NCBI GenBank assembly: GCA_964397545.1
Contig: CAYNIW010000002.1
Coordinates: forward strand, 91,306-155,305
Direction: 5' to 3'
Source: JAFGIG01 sp964397545
GTDB taxonomy: Bacteria; SDB-A
Length of the DNA stretch: 64,000 bases
Below, piece after piece: positions 25,611 to 33,518 of this stretch (the stretch's first letter is position 1; every line of letters starts with the position of its first letter). The position numbers and the translations under genes were made by a program. The notes under the pieces are model-generated. The model was given only the letters and a program-made list of their open reading frames with translations, had not been told where the DNA came from and ran no database searches.

Positions 25611-26186
25611 CTATTCAATGACTTTTTTTATCTTTTCCGTCGCCATCCAGACTTTTTCAGTCGTTTCTATGTCGAGGAGTTCCAGATCCACCTGATAATA
25701 GACGACTCTGACGCCTGACGCCTCGTCTATAATTGAAGTTATAGTTCCCATCATCATATACTGGGCTCCGAATTCATTTCTCAGTGCAGTCCTTGTTTCG
25801 GGTGACGCAAAACCCTGCTGGGACCATCTTTCGTCCCGAAGATCGCTTCTCTCAGAAACCGAAGCGACTATCCTTATCGCGCCGTTGTTGACGAACTCTC
25901 TTTCAATGTCTTTCATGAAAGTTGTGGCGTCAATGTGTTCATAGCTTCTGTTCTGGACGACGCCAACAATTACAGTCGGCTTGTCGCCGTAACGGTCGTG
26001 GTATCTCATCAGCCATGATCCGCCAAGACACTCGGATATCATTTTCTGAGCGACGAGCCGGGAGTCAGTGTCATTCCATCTTCCGCTGACGTCAGTCACT
26101 AAATCAGTGTCTATTCTCGTAACCTTTCTCGAAGAACAAGCAGTAATCATAAAGAAGACTAACGCGAAGTAAATCATTTTTTTCAC
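25611..26186 (-). CDS. lpoB: LpoB-like penicillin-binding-protein activator lipoprotein
   Basis: A 191-residue lipoprotein (ITACSS, Cys17). The mature start RIDTDLVTDVSGRWNDTDSRLVA and the segments TVIVGVVQNRSYEHID, FVNNGAIRIVAS and YQVDLELLDIETTEKVW match the COG3417/LpoB fold. In enterobacteria LpoB reaches from the outer membrane through the sacculus to activate PBP1b. This protein has hardly any disordered linker after Cys17, so its reach would be short. It overlaps the L,D-transpeptidase gene by 4 bp, so its target here may be that enzyme or a PBP encoded elsewhere. Confidence 0.8.
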   Translation of the reverse strand: MKKMIYFALVFFMITACSSRKVTRIDTDLVTDVSGRWNDTDSRLVAQKMISECLGGSWLMRYHDRYGDKPTVIVGVVQNRSYEHIDATTFMKDIEREFVNNGAIRIVASVSERSDLRDERWSQQGFASPETRTALRNEFGAQYMMMGTITSIIDEASGVRVVYYQVDLELLDIETTEKVWMATEKIKKVIE

Positions 26187-27082
26187 TTTTCCTCCTTTGA
26201 CGTCCGTTGAATACTAAATTCCATGTCAATTCTCATTCTTGCCTCTTCAACGTAATCGAGAAGAGATGAATCGACGGATAGCACCGGATCCCACGTTATA
26301 TATCTGTATGCGCCGTTTATCCTTTCGTGTCTGTAAGATTGCCCTGAATTCCTGTAGTGCATTTCCACTCTGTCTCCAACATCGAGATTGTCGTAATAAA
26401 CCTTGGCAAGAGGGTTTCTTATACATCCGTGGCTTGCCTGCCTTCCGACCATGTGATAAGTGCCGGACAATGGAGCATGAGTCCCGTTTTCGAGGACCGG
26501 AAAAAAACGCTCTTCTCCGCTGTCGGTTATCACTTTGACATTGTGCGTGCGCTGAATGGACATCCACCACCTCATCAGTCCTCCGTCGTAAAACTCGGAA
26601 CTCGGCTTTTTGTCGAATATCTTTGTGTGAGCGGCTGTGGTGGGAGACTGTGTTCTGCCGGTCGATACGAGGGAGTAAATAAGAGGTCTTGATCCTTCCC
26701 AGAGTATCGAGAACTGAAGGTCCGGGTCCAAAAAAAATTCAAGCCACCTTTCCGAAATATATGTCACCGTGTCCGTCTGACTGAGGAAACGGGATGTTAT
26801 CTGTATCACCGCATAGGCTGTGTCCTCCGAAAGAGAAGGCAGTGTAAGAAAGCGTGCGCCGCTATCTCTCTGCACGTCAAAAATATTACCGTCATAGAGG
26901 ACTGAAACTCGAATGTTTGCAAAGTTGTATCCGGGAATGAAAATCCTCTGATGCGCGTATAGTGTGTCGGGCAGCTCAATAAATCTTTCGACAGCCTTGT
27001 AGGGGGCAGGGTCGAGATTTGAAAAAAAAGTTGAAGATACGCTTGAAATTGAAACGACGGATAACAAATAAAGATATTTCAT
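26183..27082 (-). CDS. L,D-transpeptidase (YkuD domain)
   Basis: Periplasmic cross-linking enzyme that forms 3-3 peptidoglycan bridges or attaches proteins to the wall. The 299 residues begin with a signal peptide (about 1-17). The YkuD catalytic motif is ASHGCIRNP with Cys220 and the preceding His218; His210 is also nearby. Residues about 30-120 form a beta-rich domain of unknown type. The ATG at 27082 has no ribosome site. A TTGAAA/TAAAAA pair with 17-bp spacing ends 5 bp before it, which suggests a leaderless transcript. Confidence 0.88.
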   Translation of the reverse strand: MKYLYLLSVVSISSVSSTFFSNLDPAPYKAVERFIELPDTLYAHQRIFIPGYNFANIRVSVLYDGNIFDVQRDSGARFLTLPSLSEDTAYAVIQITSRFLSQTDTVTYISERWLEFFLDPDLQFSILWEGSRPLIYSLVSTGRTQSPTTAAHTKIFDKKPSSEFYDGGLMRWWMSIQRTHNVKVITDSGEERFFPVLENGTHAPLSGTYHMVGRQASHGCIRNPLAKVYYDNLDVGDRVEMHYRNSGQSYRHERINGAYRYITWDPVLSVDSSLLDYVEEARMRIDMEFSIQRTSKEEK

Positions 27083-27087
27083 GCTAC

Positions 27088-27116
27088 TTTTTAACAGTAA
27101 AAAACGCCTTTTTCAA
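27088..27116 (-). promoter_or_regulatory. Candidate leaderless promoter for the L,D-transpeptidase operon
   Basis: On the minus strand TTGAAA (27111-27116) and TAAAAA (27088-27093) are 17 bp apart. Transcription would begin at or within a base or two of the ATG at 27082. No Shine-Dalgarno-like sequence is present. Confidence 0.4.
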
Positions 27117-27148
27117 GAGAAATCGAATATCAATTATCTGCAAAAAAG

Positions 27149-27176
27149 AAACAGGAGGGATTGCTCCCTCCTGTTT
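27149..27176 (-). terminator. Intrinsic terminator after pilQ
   Basis: A perfect 12-bp stem (aaacaggaggga with tccctcctgttt) and a TTGC loop. On the minus strand it is followed by TTCTTTTTTG, a U-rich tract. It lies 21 bp past the pilQ stop and separates the pilus operon from the L,D-transpeptidase operon. This is one of the clearest terminators in the window. Confidence 0.88.
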
Positions 27177-27196
27177 ATATCGGGCTTTACAGCTTT

Positions 27197-28849
27197 TTAC
27201 TGAACTGAAGCGGGTGTCAGATTAGGCCTTATGATGTGGGGAGTGATGAAAATGAGGACTTCGCGCTGTGTTTTAGTAGTGCTTCTCGTCTTGAAAAACC
27301 ATCCGAGGAGAGGAATATGCCTGAGAATCGGAACCCCGCTTTCACTTTCGTTTTCTGATTCACTCACGAAACCTCCGAGCACGACTGTCTCTCCGTCTCT
27401 CACTCTCTGGTTCGTCGTCGCCTCATGAGTGGTTATTATAGGTTTCCCTTCCTGAACCGAAGCTACATCGACGTCTGACAGTTCGGTTTTTATTTCGAGA
27501 GTGATTTCGTCATTTGCGTTGACGTGAGGCGTAACTTCGAGTCTTGTTCCCGCGTCATAGAACTGAATGGTGACGGATCCGTCGGAACCCCTCACCGGAA
27601 CTCCGAATCTCTTTCCGCCGAGTATGGTGGCGGAATTGTTGTCGAGAACTGTGACGTGAGGACTCGCGATCGTCTGAGCCTGACCATCCCTTTCCATGGC
27701 GTTTATCGCGGCGCTTATCTGTGCGAAATTCTGAAGAGAGCCGACGTTTATGTCGAGAATACCTGTCTGGGGAGTTGACATTTGCTCTACGTCTCCCCAA
27801 TGAACCTCGCCTTGAGTGTTGAGGCCGCTGAATTCAACGCCGGTTATGCTCCAGTTTATGCCGAGGCTCCATGAAGCGTCCTTGTTGATATCTATTATCT
27901 TTGCGATTATTTCTACCTGAGGAGTCGGCTTGTCGAGGATTTTTATCATCTCCTGGACGGCGGACTGGCGGGATTCGATGTCGCTGATTATTATTGAGTT
28001 GGTCCTCAAATCCTGCATTACAGTCCCTTTTTCTGACAACAGAGTAGCGACAGAATTCTGAATGTCGCTCGGGGTGGAATACTGAAGAGTGTAGACTCTG
28101 TATATCACCCTCTCAGCGCTCTCCTGCGCCATTCTCCATGTGTCGAAATCTCCCTGACTTCCAACGAGAAGAATCCCGTTTTCTTCCGAAATTCCAAGGC
28201 CGTGGGAGTGGCATATAGCCTGAAGAGCTTGCCACCATGTTACGTTGTTGAGCCTGAGCGTGACGGTTCCGGATATATTGGGAGCGGCTATTATGTCCCT
28301 TCCGCTGTAGTCGGCTATAGCCCTCAGGACTGATGTTATGTCGGCTTTGTCGAGATTCATGCTGATAAGCCCGCCCGAGCCGACGAAGGAACCGCTCGGG
28401 AGACCCCCGAAAGAGAAATCTGCATATTCGAGCTTGGCTATGCTCTCTGTCGCCCTCCAGACGCTGAAGCTTCCGGAAGCCACGGTTGGTTCAACCGCGA
28501 TGACAAGATCACCGGCTGTTGATGTGACTTTGTAGCTTTTCAACCCGCTCGTCTCGATAACTATTCTGATGATGTCGCTGGATGAAAAATCTGCTATTCC
28601 TATTCCTATTATTGATCCGCGATCAACGTAGGGAAAAGCCGCGGCGCGGAGGCTGTTGTTGGCTCCGTAAAAATCCACCACAATATTGTTGCCGGACTGA
28701 TAGTCCCTGAATGAGCCCAGCCTGTCTGTTTTTATTGTAATCTGCGCCCCGGAGTAGATGGGCGAGATTTCAATTTCGTTTATGTTGTATGCCGAAAGAG
28801 GCGCTATTGCGGCGAGCATCAAAACGGCAGTTAAAAAACGTCTTTTCAC
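27197..28849 (-). CDS. pilQ: Type IV pilus secretin PilQ
   Basis: Outer-membrane channel through which the pilus passes, 550 residues. A signal peptide (1-20) is followed by one AMIN-like domain (about 22-115), a secretin/TonB short N-terminal domain (about 170-240: LRAIADYSGRDIIAAPNISG) and a secretin N1-type domain with VYTLQYSTPSDIQN and IIISDIESR. The C-terminal secretin domain has VEIIAKIIDINKDASWSLGI, the VPVRGSDG stretch, VPILRHIPLLGWFFKT and VLIFITPHII. It is shorter than Pseudomonas PilQ and has a single AMIN domain. It overlaps pilP by 4 bp and ends the operon. Confidence 0.94.
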   Translation of the reverse strand: MKRRFLTAVLMLAAIAPLSAYNINEIEISPIYSGAQITIKTDRLGSFRDYQSGNNIVVDFYGANNSLRAAAFPYVDRGSIIGIGIADFSSSDIIRIVIETSGLKSYKVTSTAGDLVIAVEPTVASGSFSVWRATESIAKLEYADFSFGGLPSGSFVGSGGLISMNLDKADITSVLRAIADYSGRDIIAAPNISGTVTLRLNNVTWWQALQAICHSHGLGISEENGILLVGSQGDFDTWRMAQESAERVIYRVYTLQYSTPSDIQNSVATLLSEKGTVMQDLRTNSIIISDIESRQSAVQEMIKILDKPTPQVEIIAKIIDINKDASWSLGINWSITGVEFSGLNTQGEVHWGDVEQMSTPQTGILDINVGSLQNFAQISAAINAMERDGQAQTIASPHVTVLDNNSATILGGKRFGVPVRGSDGSVTIQFYDAGTRLEVTPHVNANDEITLEIKTELSDVDVASVQEGKPIITTHEATTNQRVRDGETVVLGGFVSESENESESGVPILRHIPLLGWFFKTRSTTKTQREVLIFITPHIIRPNLTPASVQ

Positions 28850-29382
28850 TGCTCCTCCCTGTTTAACGAGTTTTCTCTTCTTATTACGACTCTCGATATT
28901 TGACCGTAGTGTTCCAGAGCGAATGTCACCGCCTCAGGAGTGATCTCAGCGACATTTCCTCCGCTTACTCTGTCTCCTCTCCTGAGAAGCCAGTGCTTGC
29001 CGTCAGGGCTTCTGATTATGGCGAGAAGGCCTCTCGGTCCGGATATCACGCCTTCAAGTATGCCCTCCTGAGGGTTCAACAGGTTGGAGCTTTCAAGGGT
29101 AGACAGCGGAGAATTAAAAGGATCTCTCGAACTTGTAAAATAAAACTCCTCCGTAGCGAGCATTTGTTCAATTTCCTGAGTCGTTATCTGGTTGCTCAGA
29201 GCGCCAAGAGATGCCGAAGTATCCGGTGCGTCAGCAGTTCCCTGCTGTATTCTGCCGGTGGATGTCTGAGATACGACTTCCGCCGCTTGTCCGATGGTTC
29301 CGGAAATTATGTCGCCTTTTCCTCTGCATCCGGACATCAAGACGGATGTCAGAACCAAAAAGAGTATAAATATTTTTTTCAT
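28846..29382 (-). CDS. pilP: PilP-like pilus assembly lipoprotein
   Basis: Inner-membrane lipoprotein linking PilN/PilO to the secretin. The start at 29382 is preferred because AAGGTGG lies upstream and it gives a clean lipoprotein signal (VLMSGCRG). An upstream ATG at 29436 would lie inside pilO. The C-terminal 80 residues (RDPFNSPL, then EGVISGPRGLLAIIRSPDGKHWLLRRGDRVSGG) match the PilP HR domain that contacts the PilQ N0 domain. Its place between pilO and pilQ supports the call. Confidence 0.87.
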   Translation of the reverse strand: MKKIFILFLVLTSVLMSGCRGKGDIISGTIGQAAEVVSQTSTGRIQQGTADAPDTSASLGALSNQITTQEIEQMLATEEFYFTSSRDPFNSPLSTLESSNLLNPQEGILEGVISGPRGLLAIIRSPDGKHWLLRRGDRVSGGNVAEITPEAVTFALEHYGQISRVVIRRENSLNREEQ

Positions 29383-29398
29383 ATCTGCCACCTTTCCT

Positions 29399-29986
29399 TC
29401 AGTTCCATTGTTCGGGAGATTGAGTTTGGGCGGCACCTACTGGGAGGTAATAGGCGTTGACTATCAGCGAAGCGTTGATAAACCCGCTTTTTGATGAGGA
29501 TGGAGTGATAGTCAGAGATGAGAGCTTCAGGATTCTCTGATTGTTTGCCAGAGATTCAAGAAATTTTCCCAGGGTCTGATATGTCGCTTCAACGCTTAAC
29601 GACACCGGAATCATGAAACTTCCCGTGCCGTCAGCCGAAGATACCGGCGGGGAAGGGGTTGATGCGACTATGGTGATGTGAGCCTGATGTGAAAGCTCGA
29701 TAAGCAAAGCGCAAATATCGTTCCTGTCGGCTTCTTTTGGAACCATTGCCTCCGCCTTTACGAGCAGCCCTTCCATGCTTTTCAGAAGCGCCTTGTAGTA
29801 TTCAATCTTCTCGCTGACGTCGACGACCTGCCTGAGGGAGTCCTCGTAAGCTCTTTTCACTTCGAGTTTCTGTTTTAGGACGTTTGATGCGTTTTTGTAT
29901 GGATTGTATTGCATGTAGAAGAAAAGAGTCACGGCGCCGACAATTCCGAGAAGTAAAATTATAACGGCGAGCAGTCTGTTGTTCAT
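29399..29986 (-). CDS. pilO: Pilus assembly protein PilO
   Basis: Bitopic inner-membrane protein, 195 residues. One N-terminal membrane helix (about 6-25), a coiled coil (about 35-85) and a ferredoxin-like periplasmic domain with VSLSVEATYQTLGKFLESLANNQRILKL, typical of PilO. It forms heterodimers with PilN in the alignment subcomplex. It overlaps pilN by 4 bp. Confidence 0.9.
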   Translation of the reverse strand: MNNRLLAVIILLLGIVGAVTLFFYMQYNPYKNASNVLKQKLEVKRAYEDSLRQVVDVSEKIEYYKALLKSMEGLLVKAEAMVPKEADRNDICALLIELSHQAHITIVASTPSPPVSSADGTGSFMIPVSLSVEATYQTLGKFLESLANNQRILKLSSLTITPSSSKSGFINASLIVNAYYLPVGAAQTQSPEQWN

Positions 29987-30600
29987 TGCGCGCCTCCGGT
30001 CTGATGTAGTGTTGTTTTGACGAGATTAGCGGTCAGAACGAAAGAGACCGCTGTCTGATCGCTCACATTAGTCAGCGACCAGTTCTCTATCTGTATGTTG
30101 TTGATGTATGGTGAACTCCCGAGTCCGTCCCAGAGATGCGGAAGAACAACATCGTATAAAGTTAGGCCTGTAATGGTCAACGAGCCGTTTGATTCCGTTA
30201 AAGAGGATATCCATGTGTATTGAGGAAATCTGTCTGCAATTTCCTGCAGAAGATGCACGTAAGCCGTTCTTCCGGAATTAAGAGCGGCTATAATGTTTAT
30301 TCTTTCTCTCAAAAGCCTTTCCTGCTCCTGCAGTCCTTCGAGAGTTTTCTGTGCTTCTCTGCGTGCTTCGAGCTCATCCGACATTCTCGCAATGTCTCCT
30401 TGAACAGCTTTAGTCCTGTTTTTAACGGAGTTTATTCTCATCTGCTGGAAAAAAAAGACAACTGGCAGAATGATAAGAACGATAATGAAAGCGAGGGCGG
30501 CAGGCAGGATATTTCCGGCTCCTCCTCCTCCCGAAGGCCCTTTCTGGGCTTTCGGCCTCTTTTTCATTGTCCTCTGTCGAAGTAGATTTACTTCTATCAT
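29983..30600 (-). CDS. pilN: Pilus assembly protein PilN
   Basis: Bitopic inner-membrane protein, 205 residues. The N-terminal MIEVNLL motif is the cytoplasmic peptide that docks into PilM (family INLLP). It is followed by a basic Gly-rich linker, a membrane helix (about 31-50), a coiled coil and a periplasmic ferredoxin-like domain (LTITGLTLYDVVLPHLWDGL). The linker between the docking peptide and the membrane is longer than usual and contains PSGGGGAG. Confidence 0.91.
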   Translation of the reverse strand: MIEVNLLRQRTMKKRPKAQKGPSGGGGAGNILPAALAFIIVLIILPVVFFFQQMRINSVKNRTKAVQGDIARMSDELEARREAQKTLEGLQEQERLLRERINIIAALNSGRTAYVHLLQEIADRFPQYTWISSLTESNGSLTITGLTLYDVVLPHLWDGLGSSPYINNIQIENWSLTNVSDQTAVSFVLTANLVKTTLHQTGGAQ

Positions 30601-30622
30601 ATTGAACCTCTCAAGTTAATTA

Positions 30623-31645
30623 TTAACCTCTTAAAGCCAGTCCCGCGGCAACTGAAAGAACAGGGCCCAAAGTTCCGAGCTTTTCCCTGTGATAATCAGG
30701 GACGTTCATTTCTGCGAAAGGATTGAATATTTCAATCGGTTTTTTTAACGCTTCTTCCAAGCCCTGCTTCAGCCTCGGGATCAAGACACCTCCGCCTGTG
30801 AGTATCAGTTTGCTGAGTTTTTTGTTTGATGAATCTTCCTGCTTTGAAATATTGTCGGCAACTTCGCTGATGAACTCATTGTATATGAGAGTGACTGTCG
30901 CAAGCTGGTCCGGCGGCGGGGGAGTCTCGTTCATAATCACCTTTTTGGCGTCTTCGGCTGATATTCCGAGTTTTCTCATCATTTGATGAGTGATCTTGAG
31001 GGTTCCTGTGGTGTTGTTATCTCTCGCAATAACCGGTTTGCCGTCAGATACAATACTCATAAGAAACCATTCCGCTCCTATGTGAACAAAACCTACGTTG
31101 CCGGATCCGAGAGAACCCATGGTTTTTTCGTAGCAGTTTTGAAGAGCGAAAAGATTGTAATCGACTACGTTGACTTTCATGCCGCTTTCAGAAATCGGAT
31201 CTATCTGCTGATCAATTACTTCTGTTTTTGCCGCCAGCAGAAGGACTTCCATCTTTTTTTCTGCTTTGATTCTGTCGATGACGTGAAAATCCAGGCTTAT
31301 ATCAATATCTTCGAAGTCAAAAGGGAAGTTGTTCTGCGCGTCGAATCTGACCTGTCGGGCGTATTCGCTGTCGTTCATGAGTTCTGTTTCTATCTTCTTG
31401 ACCATCACCGATCTTCCCTGGAGTCCGATGTTGACTTTACTCGCTTTTATCATCTCGCTCTCGAGAATTTTCTGAATTGTCTCAGTTATCAGGAGAGGAT
31501 CCATTATGTGACTGTCGACTATGACATCGGAAGGGAGCTCTTTAATGCCGTATTTGACGAGCGAAGGCTTCTTTCCGATGTTCGAGAGTTCGACTATTTT
31601 TATCGAACTCGCTCCGATATCTATTCCGACTCCTTTTTTTGCCAT
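30623..31645 (-). CDS. pilM: Pilus assembly ATPase-like protein PilM
   Basis: Actin/FtsA-fold cytoplasmic protein of the type IV pilus alignment complex, 340 residues. It has the phosphate-1 loop VGIDIGASSIKIVEL, an NVGFVHIGAEW stretch at the phosphate-2 loop and the adenosine motif KLILTGGGVLIPRL. It binds the PilN N-terminal peptide. It lies 13 bp after the small HTH gene and 22 bp before pilN. No pilB, pilT, pilC or pilin gene is in the window. Confidence 0.94.
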   Translation of the reverse strand: MAKKGVGIDIGASSIKIVELSNIGKKPSLVKYGIKELPSDVIVDSHIMDPLLITETIQKILESEMIKASKVNIGLQGRSVMVKKIETELMNDSEYARQVRFDAQNNFPFDFEDIDISLDFHVIDRIKAEKKMEVLLLAAKTEVIDQQIDPISESGMKVNVVDYNLFALQNCYEKTMGSLGSGNVGFVHIGAEWFLMSIVSDGKPVIARDNNTTGTLKITHQMMRKLGISAEDAKKVIMNETPPPPDQLATVTLIYNEFISEVADNISKQEDSSNKKLSKLILTGGGVLIPRLKQGLEEALKKPIEIFNPFAEMNVPDYHREKLGTLGPVLSVAAGLALRG

Positions 31646-31658
31646 ATCCTCCTCCTGC

Positions 31659-31844
31659 CTAACCTTCTATGAATTTTCTGATTACGGCGCCTTTAATATG
31701 CCATCGCCTTCCTATCTTCTTACCTTTTAAAAGACTGACTCTGAGATGCTTTCTGACTGTCTGTTCAGAAATATCAAGGAAAACAGCGACTTCTTCTACA
31801 GTGTAGAATTTGTTAGGATCGACCTCCCGAGGAGAAATCACCAT
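31659..31844 (-). CDS. Small MerR/excisionase-type HTH protein heading the pil operon
   Basis: A 61-residue protein that is essentially one winged-helix DNA-binding domain: FYTVEEVAVFLDISEQTVRKHLR followed by a basic wing KGKKIGRRWHIKGAVIRKFI. This is the helix_turn_helix_17/excisionase family. The start at 31844 is set by AAGGAGG a few bases upstream; a longer reading from 31859 would place that site inside the gene. It is the first gene after the pilus promoter, so it probably regulates this operon, possibly by autoregulation. No phage integrase is nearby, so an excisionase role is unlikely. Confidence 0.82.
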   Translation of the reverse strand: MVISPREVDPNKFYTVEEVAVFLDISEQTVRKHLRVSLLKGKKIGRRWHIKGAVIRKFIEG

Positions 31845-31911
31845 AAATCCTCCTTTCATAGATGTAGATAACTTTATTTAAAAGAGCACTTTAATATTTT
31901 AACATACACAA

Positions 31912-31940
31912 ATTATTAAAATAAATCAAAACTATGTCAA
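31912..31940 (-). promoter_or_regulatory. Promoter of the HTH-pilMNOPQ operon
   Basis: On the minus strand a perfect TTGACA (31935-31940) and AATAAT (31912-31917) are 17 bp apart, 67 bp before the HTH start. The region between 31860 and 32033 is very AT-rich and could hold operators for the small HTH protein; no clear inverted repeat was found. Confidence 0.6.
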
Positions 31941-32033
31941 GTAAATATTTAATTAGCTAAACAAATAGTTTTTTAAGTAGAGAACATCATAGTAGTATAG
32001 TTGTAATAATTGTTATATATTAGTATAAAGCGC

Positions 32034-32062
32034 TTGAAAAAATTATGCGAAAGTATTATAAT
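32034..32062 (+). promoter_or_regulatory. Sigma-70-like promoter for the lipoprotein at 32086
   Basis: TTGAAA (32034-32039) and a perfect TATAAT (32057-32062) are 17 bp apart. Transcription would start near 32069, just before AAGGAGG (32074-32080) and the ATG at 32086. The short gene then ends in a terminator, so this is a strong single-gene unit. Confidence 0.75.
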
Positions 32063-32085
32063 ACTTTTTTGAAAAGGAGGTTTCG

Positions 32086-32538
32086 ATGTTGAAATACTAT
32101 ATCGCGGTTCTTTTAGTATCTATCCTGAGTTTTTCTTGCGGAAAAATGGTGGCAACTCCCGATGTCATCATTGAGGAGATAAGTCCCGAATTAGTATTAA
32201 TCGGGGATACGGCCAGCGTTGTGTCTGTCACGGTCAAAGTCAAAAATGATGTGGACGCAAGAGCTATGAAAGCGGAATTCAGTTTCAAGAAAAATGACGG
32301 TTCATCTATTACCGGAGTAAATACAATTACCCGTTACATTGATGTCGTCATATCGGGAAAAGCAGGCAAAACGGTATTGAATTCCTATCCTGTCCCGACT
32401 GTAGAAATAAGAAACTATCTGGTTGCCAATCCCACTGAGCAGGTCTATCTCAACATCCGTATATCGGGCGAGGATGCCTATGGTTACGAAAAGCAATGGA
32501 GCTGTGAAGGAAGGGTGAGCGCAAGCCTCGGCAGGTGA
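32086..32538 (+). CDS. Small secreted lipoprotein, beta-sandwich-like
   Basis: Unrecognised 150-residue lipoprotein (LSFSCGK, Cys18). The mature part is beta-rich with a likely immunoglobulin-like fold: VSVTVKVKNDVDARAMKAEFSF, IDVVISGKAG and VYLNIRISGEDAYGYEK. It has its own strong promoter, an ideal ribosome site and a terminator, which suggests high expression as a single transcript. Similar short lipoproteins are often structural or scaffold components of the outer membrane; the function here is unknown. Confidence 0.78.
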   Translation: MLKYYIAVLLVSILSFSCGKMVATPDVIIEEISPELVLIGDTASVVSVTVKVKNDVDARAMKAEFSFKKNDGSSITGVNTITRYIDVVISGKAGKTVLNSYPVPTVEIRNYLVANPTEQVYLNIRISGEDAYGYEKQWSCEGRVSASLGR

Positions 32539-32558
32539 GGTTTTCGTCCTAATCTTTT

Positions 32559-32588
32559 AAAAAAAGGGCGGTTTACCGCTCTTTTTTG
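32559..32588 (+). terminator. Intrinsic terminator after the small lipoprotein
   Basis: The stem aaaagggcgg pairs with ccgctctttt (one G-T wobble) around a TTTA loop and ends in a T-run. It sits between the lipoprotein stop (32538) and the next start (32597). Confidence 0.85.
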
Positions 32589-32596
32589 TTGCGGGA

Positions 32597-33508
32597 ATGA
32601 TAAAACCCAAGAAACTCAGAAAAGACCTGAAAATAATACCGGTGCTTCCCTCGGGGCCTCTTAAAGACAGAGAGAGGTTTTATGAAGCAATGAAGCATTT
32701 CCAATTGAGAGGATACAGAGTCGAGGATTATTTATTCAGGCAGAGTCATTTTTATCTTTCGTCCGATGACAAGACGAGAAAAGATGAACTCCTGAAAGCT
32801 ATGGGAGATCCCGAAGCCGGTATGATAATAGGAATAAGAGGAGGTTACGGCTGTTCGAGAATCGCGCCGGACATTTTAGATTCTGATGTCCTGAATAGTT
32901 TCAGGGCTATATTCTGCGGTTTTTCGGATTTGACGACAATATCCCTCATTCTGCTCAAAAAAAATATTGTCAATTTATACGGACCAATGCTCTCTCCTGA
33001 TTTCGGAAAAAGTTTTTCCGATACCTCGTTTAATTTCCTCCAAAAAACCGCTACCGGTGAATCTCTGGGAATTTATCATTTTTGCGGGGCATGGAAAAGT
33101 ATTGTCTCCGGAAATCGCCAAGGATTGCTGACTGGAGGATGCCTTTCATTGATACAGACTTCCATTGGAACCGATTACGAGATAGAGACAAAAGGCAGAA
33201 TACTCGCTTTTGAAGATAACGGCGAATCACCTTATAGAATTGACAGAATGCTTACGCATTTAATTGCGGCCGGTAAATTCGACGAGGTTCAAGGGGTTCT
33301 TGTCGGAAGGTTTGCCTCGTGTCCGGATGCCCCCCCCTCTTGCGAAGAAGTCGTGGCGGAAAGACTGTCTTCTCTTAAATGCCCTGTTCTTGTAGGAGCT
33401 GATTTCGGCCATGTCCGGGACAAGATAACGTTGCCTCTTGGAACGATGGTCAGGCTCGATTCTGAAAGAGGAGAAATCGAGTTTCTTGAAAAAGCCGTAG
33501 AAGACTGA
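32597..33508 (+). CDS. ldcA: L,D-carboxypeptidase (peptidase S66, LdcA/MccF family)
   Basis: Cytoplasmic enzyme that trims the terminal D-Ala from tetrapeptide muropeptides during recycling. The 303 residues carry the S66 triad: Ser110 in CGFSDLTT, Glu206 in AFEDNGESPYRIDRML and His272 in ADFGHVRDK. The GIRGGYGCSRI motif before the nucleophile is also typical. No signal peptide. It opens a run of six plus-strand genes, the next two of which also act on peptidoglycan. Ribosome site weak; the ATG lies about 10 bp past the preceding terminator. Confidence 0.9.
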   Translation: MIKPKKLRKDLKIIPVLPSGPLKDRERFYEAMKHFQLRGYRVEDYLFRQSHFYLSSDDKTRKDELLKAMGDPEAGMIIGIRGGYGCSRIAPDILDSDVLNSFRAIFCGFSDLTTISLILLKKNIVNLYGPMLSPDFGKSFSDTSFNFLQKTATGESLGIYHFCGAWKSIVSGNRQGLLTGGCLSLIQTSIGTDYEIETKGRILAFEDNGESPYRIDRMLTHLIAAGKFDEVQGVLVGRFASCPDAPPSCEEVVAERLSSLKCPVLVGADFGHVRDKITLPLGTMVRLDSERGEIEFLEKAVED

Positions 33509-33518
33509 ATTGTTAAGC

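Noticed and set aside
28900..29460. Open frame of 186 codons opposite pilP
   Set aside because: The pilP reading is supported by a lipobox, the HR domain and operon context; this one has none.
30983..31672. Open frame of 229 codons opposite pilM
   Set aside because: Shadow of a well-supported gene on the other strand; no recognisable domain.
31659..31844. Phage excisionase
   Set aside because: The HTH fold matches, but there is no integrase, attachment site or phage gene; the gene leads the pil operon.
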